A DNA stretch of 14,657 nt, from contig PFAA01000032.1 in NCBI GenBank assembly GCA_002778715.1, positions 7,436-22,092 on the forward strand, read 5' to 3'. The number at the start of each line of letters is the position of its first letter. The first letter of the stretch is position 1. A program made the translations under genes and the position numbers. The notes under the pieces are model-generated. The model saw only the letters and a list, made by a program, of their open reading frames with translations. It was not told the DNA's origin and did not search any database. Positions 6,116-11,800 of this stretch are shown in pieces. The stretch is from Candidatus Campbellbacteria bacterium CG10_big_fil_rev_8_21_14_0_10_35_52. Its GTDB lineage: Bacteria > Patescibacteriota > Minisyncoccia > Phycocordibacterales > UBA2163.

Positions 6116-6318
6116 TGAAACGAGTTGACCTCATTAGATATTTATTAAAACACGGATGTTCTCTTGTGCGTGAAGGCGCCAAGCACTCCGTGTTTTTTAA
6201 TGCTACAACTGGTCACACGTCAACTGTACCAAGACATGGTGAGATTAATTTCTTCCTTGCGAAGAAAATCTGTCGAGATTTAGGTATTGATGACATAGTA
6301 AAAAGAGGGACCGTTTAA
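6115..6318 (+). CDS. hicA: HicA-family mRNA interferase toxin
   Basis: A 67-residue double-stranded-RNA-binding-fold toxin; HicA toxins cleave mRNA and arrest translation. The catalytic His is His24 in REGAKHSVFFN, followed by the typical strand and helix TSTVPRHGEINFFLAKKICRDLGI. Length is normal and the frame intact, so this copy is probably active, unlike the second hicA near 11.5 kb. It is co-transcribed with hicB. Confidence 0.9.
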   Translation: MKRVDLIRYLLKHGCSLVREGAKHSVFFNATTGHTSTVPRHGEINFFLAKKICRDLGIDDIVKRGTV

Positions 6319-6319
6319 T

Positions 6320-6526
6320 AAATTGTGTCTGACTCTTTTCTATTTTGCGCGACCTTTGTAAGGTATTTGTAATTTGAAATCGGGTATTTCATATAGTTTT
6401 TCTCTTTAAACTCTTTAATAACCATAAATAATCAAGTAATCTGTTAGGAGATTTAAATGATAATTATTTCTTATTGTTTTTATTGTCTTTCATAGTGTTT
6501 TAACTCTACTATGCCAGACACAATTT
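6320..6526. repeat. MITE-like segment with 12-bp terminal inverted repeats
   Basis: The bases aaattgtgtctg (6320-6331) are exactly matched by the reverse complement at 6515-6526. The 183-bp interior is AT-rich with no gene. Ends containing GTGTCTG resemble inverted repeats seen around small transposable elements. No target-site duplication is obvious. It begins two bases after the hicA stop codon. Confidence 0.4.
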
Positions 6527-6808
6527 TGTGGAGGGTCTCAAAAAAGATAATTGTGAGTGACATACTTACTTATGGTATAGTAGTAATCATGTTATCAATA
6601 GGCATAGTTTGGACACAATACGACATAGTATTGCCGGAGAAAGCACAAAACTGATTCCATTTTCCTTCACGATAAAACTTCCTCCACCACGCTATGGGCG
6701 CATCATTGTGAGTCGTAATCAGCAAGGTAGGATAGTACACTCCACTCCTCCAAAATGACTCTATTTTTTGAAAACATACGGCTTTTTAGCTGGCGTGGGG
6801 CTTTTTGC

Positions 6809-6837
6809 TTTTCATAGTGGTAGACTAAAAATATAAT
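6809..6837 (+). promoter_or_regulatory. Possible promoter for the leader RNA and metallopeptidase cassette
   Basis: A perfect -10 TATAAT (6832-6837) with a weak -35 TTTTCA (6809-6814) at 17-bp spacing. Transcription would begin near 6844, giving a 5' leader of about 177 nt that includes the structured RNA before the ATG at 7021. Confidence 0.4.
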
Positions 6838-6892
6838 TAAATAAGTAGAACATCTAAACTTTTTGCTATGACAAGAGGCATGGTGAAAAAGA

Positions 6893-6990
6893 CGAGTTAA
6901 GCATAAAAAACCCATCATGGGGTCGCTTAACTCGCCATATCGGGAAACCGGTATGAGAGGCTTCGAGCCTCTACCCGTGGTGGGCTTTTT
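6893..6990 (+). ncRNA. Candidate structured leader RNA (pseudoknot or attenuator)
   Basis: Four helices can be drawn. P1: cccatcatggg (6911-6921) with cccgtggtggg (6974-6984), all 11 positions paired counting two G-U, extended by A5 (6906-6910) with T5 (6986-6990). P2: catatcgg/ccggtatg (6936-6943, 6948-6955) closed by a GAAA tetraloop. P3: agaggct/agcctct (6956-6962, 6966-6972). Stem A: cgagttaagc (6893-6902) with gcttaactcg (6925-6934), which crosses P1, so the two form a pseudoknot or exclude one another. The U-run on P1 makes it terminator-like. It matches no riboswitch class I could recall. It lies 30 bp before the cassette at 7021. Confidence 0.6.
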
Positions 6991-7020
6991 GTTTGCAGGG
7001 AGCTTATCACATAAAAAATT

Positions 7021-7575
7021 ATGGCTTTGATTACAATAGTATTGGCGGGGTATATCTTTTTAGGCTGGTCAAGTTTGGCTATTCTTGCAAGGAAAGAAGG
7101 GAAAGACGAGATGGCTCGTTATTTTAGAGGCGTAGAATTTACAGGTCTTCTTTTGGTGGCTGTTTATTTTATTGCGAAGTGGCTAGAGGTTGATTTGGAA
7201 TTGTTTTTTCTTTTTGCGGTAGGTATCGGTTCAATGGCTTACATCAGTAAACTTGGAGCTGGTTTTGAAATTTCTATAATAACCGCGACAGATGTGTTCG
7301 CACCCAAAAGATTATGGTTGTTTTTCTTTTATTCTGTAGGATACATACTTCTCTTGGGTGCTGTGGGATACCATTGGTATATCGCAGGTTTTCTGCCAAC
7401 ACTTTATTTATTTCTTTTAGGTTCTGTCGCAAGCATTATTGTTTATATTCCGCTTATAAAGATGCCGATGCTTTCAGACAAAGAAACGTTTTTTACTTCT
7501 TTTAACAAGGCACAGATTTTTATGGTTATTGCGTTTGGAAACATTTTATTACGGATATTTTTTTATGGTGTCTGA
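7021..7575 (+). CDS. Multi-pass membrane protein of unknown function
   Basis: A 184-residue protein with about five to six hydrophobic segments (roughly 3-22, 38-54, 60-75, 97-117, 121-145, 164-181). It contains no recognised enzymatic motif. Polar spots are ARKEGKDEMARYFRG (23-37), between helices one and two, and MLSDKETFFTSFNKAQ (150-165), before the last helix. A weak purine-rich site (cagggag, about 6996-7002) lies rather far from the ATG. Its 3' end overlaps the metallopeptidase gene by 11 nt, so the two are coupled and probably work together. Confidence 0.8.
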   Translation: MALITIVLAGYIFLGWSSLAILARKEGKDEMARYFRGVEFTGLLLVAVYFIAKWLEVDLELFFLFAVGIGSMAYISKLGAGFEISIITATDVFAPKRLWLFFFYSVGYILLLGAVGYHWYIAGFLPTLYLFLLGSVASIIVYIPLIKMPMLSDKETFFTSFNKAQIFMVIAFGNILLRIFFYGV

Positions 7576-8503
7576 AAATAAAAAAGAAATGTTTGTGCGG
7601 GAGGTGCAGGATTTTTTTGACCAACTCCTTGCGATGAAATCTTCGGAGAAAATGGAGCAGTATTTGGAGTTTTGCAAGAGGGTGCCGAATCACTCAACAT
7701 TTAACAGCACTCTTGTATTTATACAAAAGCCGTCTTGCTTTTATTACGCCACAAAAGCGCAATGGAAAAAGCTTTTTAACAGAGAGCTAAAGCCGTCTGC
7801 CCGACCCTTGCTGATATTGTTTCCTTTCGCTCCAGTAGAGTTCGTATATGACCTTGAAGATATTGAAGGTGAGCCATTGTCAGAAAAAGATTTAATCTAT
7901 TGGTGGGTAGAAGAAAGTGGTGGCATATCGCGAGAGAGAATAGAAAGTTTAATACGGCTTTGTGAAGAATTGGGTATAAGATTTAGCATCGCCTCTACAG
8001 ATTACCTGCGCGAGAAGGGTCATATGACATTTGGGGTTGCAAACCACAAGATGGACACTAACGAATACAGGATAAAATTACATCCGAGGTATAAAGACCC
8101 CGCATTTTTGCAGGAGGCATTCGGGGTGTTAGTTCATGAGGTGGCGCATTATTTGCTTGGGCATTGTGGCGAAATACGCAAGGCGGTACAATTTAGAAGA
8201 AAAAATGTGGAGGGGTTTGAAGATGTGTTTATTGCCAAGGACGCGCACAAAATTGACCGCTCATCCGAAGAGGTGGAGGCAGAATTGACGGCGTATCTCG
8301 TCTTTTCAAAATACGGGGTTGCTAAAAAGTCAGCACCGTATTTAGCTGGATGGATAACTAAACAAAGTGCAAAGTCGGTTCGGATAGTGGAGGTGGGTAA
8401 GGTGGTGGACAATGTCTACAAAATGGCAAACGGTGAGCGTTGGTGGATTAAGAAAGCTCGGAGAGCGCATAAAGACGCAATGGACAAGGCGATACATTTT
8501 TAA
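7565..8503 (+). CDS. ArdC-like zinc metallopeptidase
   Basis: A 312-residue predicted cytoplasmic protein. The C-terminal half has a zincin site: HEVAH at 191-195 within VLVHEVAHYLLGHCG, with a probable third ligand among the glutamates of EEVEAELTAYLVF (235-247). The N-terminal half resembles the ssDNA-binding domain of ArdC antirestriction proteins: HSTFNSTLVFIQKP (43-56), TKAQWKKLFNRELKPSARPL (63-82), then FVYDLEDIEGEPL (93-105), similar to ArdC's V.D..QTEGEPLP. This domain match is by eye. An upstream in-frame ATG at 7529 exists, but 7565 gives the usual short overlap with the preceding stop. Possible roles are antirestriction or regulated proteolysis (ImmA-like). Confidence 0.75.
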   Translation: MVSENKKEMFVREVQDFFDQLLAMKSSEKMEQYLEFCKRVPNHSTFNSTLVFIQKPSCFYYATKAQWKKLFNRELKPSARPLLILFPFAPVEFVYDLEDIEGEPLSEKDLIYWWVEESGGISRERIESLIRLCEELGIRFSIASTDYLREKGHMTFGVANHKMDTNEYRIKLHPRYKDPAFLQEAFGVLVHEVAHYLLGHCGEIRKAVQFRRKNVEGFEDVFIAKDAHKIDRSSEEVEAELTAYLVFSKYGVAKKSAPYLAGWITKQSAKSVRIVEVGKVVDNVYKMANGERWWIKKARRAHKDAMDKAIHF

Positions 8504-8505
8504 TT

Positions 8506-8907
8506 ATGAAAATAATAATTCCAGAGGAATATAGGAATAAGTTTAAGAGTGAGCGAGCTTGGGTAAAGCCGAAATCGAGACGAACACTGCTTCATCCGTT
8601 TGGTGGTGCTTATTTACCTTGTATTGTTCTAGAGTTAACATCGGTCTATGTTGCGCGTTGGAAAGGGTGTAGCTTACTTTTGATGAATAGAGATGAACGC
8701 AGACGGCTTGTGGAGGGTCTTGAGCGCGAGAGCGATGATATGCCGGAGGGTTTTACAAAGGCGGACATTAAGGCAGTGCTGATGGAAGACGGCGCAATTG
8801 AGGTGTCGGAAGCGTTCGGCAAGTGGATTGGAAAAGGAGAGCTAATTTACACGGAAGACAAAGCGGGTATCGTGGTAACAATGAGTGTCAACGAGGTCGG
8901 ACCTTGA
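8506..8907 (+). CDS. Hypothetical protein, possibly MraZ/AbrB-like
   Basis: A 133-residue soluble protein starting 2 nt after the metallopeptidase stop, so in the same operon. The order GCSLLLMNRDERRRLVEGLERE (54-75), then DGAIEVSEAFGKWIGKGELIYTEDKAGIVV (94-123), loosely recalls the two half-repeats of MraZ (CLFLYP..EW, then A.EV...G...LP..L), but key residues are not clear. It could be a DNA-binding regulator of the cassette. Codon use is visibly richer in GC than the flanking genes, suggesting transfer. Confidence 0.65.
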   Translation: MKIIIPEEYRNKFKSERAWVKPKSRRTLLHPFGGAYLPCIVLELTSVYVARWKGCSLLLMNRDERRRLVEGLERESDDMPEGFTKADIKAVLMEDGAIEVSEAFGKWIGKGELIYTEDKAGIVVTMSVNEVGP

Positions 8908-8956
8908 TATGTTTTGAGTATAGAAATTTTTTTTAAAAAATGTTAAAGTTTAACAA

Positions 8957-10054
8957 ATGAGTTTATCAATAGGAATAGTCGGATTGCCGAATGTCGGTAA
9001 GTCAACGCTTTTCAACGCGCTTACAAAGAAATCAGTCCCAGCGGAGAATTTTCCATTCTGCACGATTGACCCGTCGGTGGGAGTAATTGCGGTGCCTGAT
9101 GAACGACTTGACGCGCTTAGTAATTTGTCAAATTCTCAAAAAATAATTCCTGCGATAGTTGAATTTGTAGATATTGCAGGGCTTGTAAAAGGCGCTTCCG
9201 AAGGAGAAGGACTTGGCAATAAATTTCTTTCAAACATTCGCGAAGTTGACGCTATTGTTGAAGTGGTAAGGATATTTGATGATACCAATATAGCGCATAT
9301 AAATGGAACAATAGACCCTTTTGACGATATAGAAGTCATCAATCTTGAACTTATAATGGCGGATTTTCAAACCGTAACAAAGAGATTATCAAATATGGAA
9401 AAAGAAGTAAGAAGCGGAGATAAAAACGCTTTGAGCGAATATGATGTATTAAAAAAAATTGAGCAAGCGTTAATAGCTGGGAAACTCGCGAATTCTTTAG
9501 AATTAGACGAAAGAGAGAGAGTAGCGACAAAACAAATTAACTTACTGACGATGAAGCCTATTTTATATGTTCTAAATAAAAAATCAGACGGCATAAATAT
9601 TGACGACATTCAAGACGAACGATATAAAAGATTGATGAACTTTCTTGAAAATTCAAACGCTATATGGGTTGAAGTTGACGCAAATGTTGAAAATGAATTA
9701 AAAGATGTCAGCAATAATGATAAATTGGAATTTCGCAGAGAGTTTGGCATATTTGAAAGTGGAATTGATAATTTGATAAGAAAAAGTTACAAATTGCTTA
9801 ATTTAATAACATATTTTACGACAGGCGCTGATGAAACCAGAGCGTGGACGATTTTACGCGGAACCACCGCGCCTTCCGCAGGCGCCGCAATTCACACTGA
9901 TTTCAAAGATAAATTCATCCGCGCGGAAATCATCTCTTACGAGAAACTTATTGAAGCCGGTTCTTACGCTTCGGCGCGAGAAAAAGGATGGACAAGGACG
10001 GAAGGAAAAGAATATGTCGTCCAAGACGGCGATGTGGTAGAGTTCAAAATTTGA
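8957..10054 (+). CDS. ychF: Redox-regulated ATPase/GTPase YchF
   Basis: A 365-residue OBG-family P-loop NTPase (OLA1 relative) that prefers ATP and associates with ribosomes. Motifs: G1 GLPNVGKST (9-17), TIDPSVGVIAVPDERL (36-51), G3 DIAGLVKGASEGEGLGNKFL (72-91), DAIVEVVRIFDD (98-109), the G4 region VLNKKSD, and a C-terminal TGS domain (from about 275) beginning LITYFTTGADETRAWTIL and ending GKEYVVQDGDVVEFKI. Length and order are canonical. The start is the only ATG directly before the P-loop strand. No Shine-Dalgarno is evident. Confidence 0.97.
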   Translation: MSLSIGIVGLPNVGKSTLFNALTKKSVPAENFPFCTIDPSVGVIAVPDERLDALSNLSNSQKIIPAIVEFVDIAGLVKGASEGEGLGNKFLSNIREVDAIVEVVRIFDDTNIAHINGTIDPFDDIEVINLELIMADFQTVTKRLSNMEKEVRSGDKNALSEYDVLKKIEQALIAGKLANSLELDERERVATKQINLLTMKPILYVLNKKSDGINIDDIQDERYKRLMNFLENSNAIWVEVDANVENELKDVSNNDKLEFRREFGIFESGIDNLIRKSYKLLNLITYFTTGADETRAWTILRGTTAPSAGAAIHTDFKDKFIRAEIISYEKLIEAGSYASAREKGWTRTEGKEYVVQDGDVVEFKI

Positions 10055-10061
10055 CAAACAT

Positions 10062-10130
10062 CGAGGTTGAACCTCGCTAATCCATCACTACTCGGTGGAT
10101 CTCGCTACTCAGCGGATTTATTTTTGTTTT
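10062..10130 (+). terminator. Hairpin cluster with T-run after ychF
   Basis: A palindrome cgaggttgaacctcg (10062-10076) begins 7 bp after the ychF stop. A second stem atccatc/ggtggat (10080-10086, 10094-10100) follows, then a partial repeat of ctactc.g.ggat (10088-10100 and 10105-10117) and a T-rich tract (10118-10133). It probably ends ychF transcription, although the T-run is not directly on a strong stem. Confidence 0.45.
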
Positions 10131-10152
10131 TTTATCTGTTTTGTCGTATAAT
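10124..10152 (+). promoter_or_regulatory. Promoter for the DUF5671-like gene, nearly leaderless
   Basis: A -35 box TTGTTT (10124-10129), a 17-bp spacer and a perfect -10 TATAAT (10147-10152). The predicted start near 10159 leaves only about 8 nt before the ATG at 10167, too short for a Shine-Dalgarno. Confidence 0.65.
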
Positions 10153-10166
10153 GTAATAATTGTAAT

Positions 10167-11129
10167 ATGGATTATGAAAACATAAAAATCAAGACGACTC
10201 CGAAGGACTTTTTTGTCTTTATCGGAGCAATGGCAGCACTTTATTGGAGCGCGGTGAGCTTTATCAATTTATTGTTTGAAATAATCAATGCTTCTTTTCC
10301 AGATGCGCTTAGCTTCAGCTATGACAATTTTTCGTCCGGAATGCGCTGGTCTATTGCTTCGCTTATAATCATTTTTCCGATTTATATTTTTCTTTCATGG
10401 TTTATAAATAAGGACTTGGTAGTCAATTTTTTGAAGAAAAATCTCGGCATAAGAAAATGGCTTACTTATCTGACACTTTTTATCGCTGGGGTAACGATTA
10501 TCACCGACTTAATAATACTGATAAACACTTTTCTCGGCGGAGAAATAACAACGCGTTTCGCCTTAAAAGTTTTAGCGGTTCTGATTGTTGCCGGAACGGT
10601 TTTTGCTTATTATCTCTATGATTTAAAGAGAGATGTAGGGCAAAAGTCAGGAAAAGTAAAATTGCTCGTCTATGTGGTGTCTTTCGCCGTTCTGGCTTCA
10701 ATTGTCGGCGGGTTCTTTATTATTGGTTCGCCTTTTTCGTTGAGAATGAAGAGGTTTGACGAAAGGAGAGTGAATGATTTACAGAATATTCAGTATCAAA
10801 TTGTCAATTTTTATCAGAGAAAAGGGGGTCTACCGAACAACTTGGGCGAGCTGAAAGACCCTATTACCGGATTTAATATTCCTCTTGACCCGGAAAGAGC
10901 CACTTCTTATGACTACGAAAAAGTTTCAGAATTAAGCTTCAAGCTTTGCGCCGATTTCAGTTTAGAGAGCGATGCGCAAATTGATTTAAAAAATATGACA
11001 AGATCTATTCCTGTATTTTTAGGAGACAGTTATCTTAATGAAAACTGGCAACACAGCTCCGGCAGACAATGCTTTGACCGAAAAATTGATAAGGACTTAT
11101 ACCCGATATTAAAAAATCCGAAGATATAA
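10167..11129 (+). CDS. DUF5671-like membrane protein with pilin-like C-terminal domain
   Basis: A 320-residue protein. The N-terminal 190 residues hold about five transmembrane helices (roughly 17-37, 60-81, 98-118, 130-149, 164-186) in the arrangement of DUF5671 proteins. The pattern TTPKDFFVFIGAMAALYWSA at the start is typical. After helix five comes a domain outside the membrane (about 195-320) starting RRVNDLQNIQYQIVNFYQRK, then GGLPNNLGELKDP, IPLDPERATSYDYEK and LSFKLCADF. This recalls the C-terminal domains of pseudopilin-type proteins common in Parcubacteria. Cys257 and the later cysteine in RQCFDRKID could form a disulfide. Function unknown. Confidence 0.8.
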   Translation: MDYENIKIKTTPKDFFVFIGAMAALYWSAVSFINLLFEIINASFPDALSFSYDNFSSGMRWSIASLIIIFPIYIFLSWFINKDLVVNFLKKNLGIRKWLTYLTLFIAGVTIITDLIILINTFLGGEITTRFALKVLAVLIVAGTVFAYYLYDLKRDVGQKSGKVKLLVYVVSFAVLASIVGGFFIIGSPFSLRMKRFDERRVNDLQNIQYQIVNFYQRKGGLPNNLGELKDPITGFNIPLDPERATSYDYEKVSELSFKLCADFSLESDAQIDLKNMTRSIPVFLGDSYLNENWQHSSGRQCFDRKIDKDLYPILKNPKI

Positions 11130-11132
11130 TTT

Positions 11133-11171
11133 ATCGGCAATGTTGGACACTGAGTGTCCAACATTGCCGAT
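11133..11171. repeat. 39-bp perfect palindrome
   Basis: Arms atcggcaatgttggacact (11133-11151) and 11153-11171 are exact reverse complements around a single G. It begins 3 bp after the stop of the DUF5671-like gene and could act as a 3' end hairpin, although no T-run follows. It also overlaps the upstream in-frame ATG (11154) of the next hicB, which argues for the later hicB start. Confidence 0.8.
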
Positions 11172-11207
11172 GACTTTCGGTTTAGAAATGTTATCTTTTC
11201 TATAAAT

Positions 11208-11468
11208 ATGAAATTATTTTTAACATCAAAAATTTGGAAAGAAGGCAAACATTATGTGGCTTATAATCCTGAATTGGAAGTGGCTTCACAGGGCAAGACA
11301 TTGGAAGAAGCCAAAAAAATGCTCAAGGAAGCCATTGGCTTGTTTATTGAAACCGCTAAAAAATTTGGAACTTTAAATCAGGTTTTAAGAGAAAACGGTT
11401 TTGTTAAAAAAGAAAAAAAATGGCTTGCTCCCACTATTTTAATTTCTTCTTTAGAAATGAAAGCTTAA
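11208..11468 (+). CDS. hicB: HicB-family antitoxin (second module)
   Basis: An 86-residue HicB-like antitoxin. The UPF0150-type core reads HYVAYNPELEVASQGKTLEEA (15-35), followed by helix KKMLKEAIGLFIETAKKF and a C-terminal strand WLAPTILISSLEMKA. An in-frame ATG at 11154 would add 18 residues encoded by the palindrome arm, so 11208 is preferred. A disabled hicA follows 3 nt downstream. The toxin loss suggests a degrading module in which the antitoxin survives, perhaps to counter related toxins. Confidence 0.88.
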   Translation: MKLFLTSKIWKEGKHYVAYNPELEVASQGKTLEEAKKMLKEAIGLFIETAKKFGTLNQVLRENGFVKKEKKWLAPTILISSLEMKA

Positions 11469-11471
11469 TCA

Positions 11472-11699
11472 ATGCCTAAAATCAATCCGATTCATTAGAA
11501 AAAATTAGTTAAGGTTTTTGAACGGAATGGTTGGATATTAGATAGAATTGGTGGCGATCATTTGGTTTATGTAAAATCTGGCTATGCTCGCCCGGTTATA
11601 ATACCAAAAGTGAGAGAAGTTCAAGTTTTTATTATCGTGAACAATTTAAAGACGGCAAAAATATTAAGAGAAGAATATTTTAAACTCTTGCGAAATTAA
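11472..11699 (+). pseudogene. hicA: hicA toxin interrupted by an amber codon
   Basis: Reading from ATG 11472 gives MPKINPIH, then TAG at codon 9 (11496-11498), then 66 uninterrupted codons KKLVKVFERNGWILD...RIGGDHLVYVK...RPVIIPKVREVQVF and ...REEYFKLLRN to TAA 11697-11699. This is a full HicA/YcfA domain, including the catalytic-region His in GGDHLVY and the C-terminal helix. No ATG, GTG or TTG restart exists before the conserved core, so the gene is probably dead unless TAG is read through. Everything after the stop looks well preserved, implying a recent mutation or a sequencing error. Confidence 0.88.
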
Positions 11700-11745
11700 A
11701 AATGTACACGAATTTAAGCGGTCGCTTAAATTCGTGTACATTTTT
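11698..11745 (+). terminator. Strong terminator after the second hicBA
   Basis: A 22-bp perfect stem (11698-11719 with 11724-11745), loop ggtc, with a T-run continuing to 11747. It overlaps the hicA remnant's stop codon. Because the left arm starts with A5 it may also work on the other strand. Confidence 0.9.
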
Positions 11746-11748
11746 TTG

Positions 11749-11777
11749 TTGTTAAAAACTAAATTTTATTGTATTAT
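11749..11777 (+). promoter_or_regulatory. Promoter for leuS
   Basis: A -35 box TTGTTA (11749-11754), a 17-bp spacer and -10 TATTAT (11772-11777). The expected start near 11784 gives a leader of about 17 nt before the ATG at 11801. No T-box or other leader structure fits in that space. Confidence 0.6.
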
Positions 11778-11800
11778 GCGAGTATCTAAGACGATTATTT

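Larger units (their letters stand above)
6319..7020. other. 702-bp gene-free stretch
   Basis: It contains a 207-bp segment bounded by 12-bp inverted repeats (6320-6526), a hairpin caatac/gtattg (6616-6633), a candidate promoter (6809-6837) and a structured RNA (6893-6990). A 21-codon ORF (6589-6654) sits 7 nt after a TATAGT box. An overlapping frame lacking ATG is open from about 6561 to 6756. Neither is convincing as a gene. The minus-strand ORF here has no recognisable features. Confidence 0.55.

Noticed and set aside
6589..6654. A 21-codon ORF placed 7 nt after a TATAGT box, starting MLSIGIV like the YchF N-terminus.
   Set aside because: It stops after 21 codons, lacks the P-loop, has a poor -35 box and shows no further YchF likeness; the similarity is probably chance.
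6561..6756. An open frame without ATG that includes KLIPFSFTIKLPPPRYGRI.
   Set aside because: No ATG or clear start and no recognisable domain; too short to support as a gene.
6703..6918. A 71-codon minus-strand ORF.
   Set aside because: Its start lies within the structured RNA; it has no promoter, no domain and cysteine/histidine-rich noise typical of a chance frame.
6943..6972. A T-loop-like TTCGA in a GC stem, suggesting a tRNA or tmRNA.
   Set aside because: No acceptor stem, D arm or anticodon arm can be built around it; the stem is better explained as P3 of the leader RNA.
11749..11800. A T-box leader for leuS.
   Set aside because: Only about 50 bp separate the upstream terminator from the ATG, and no T-box sequence or specifier hairpin is present.
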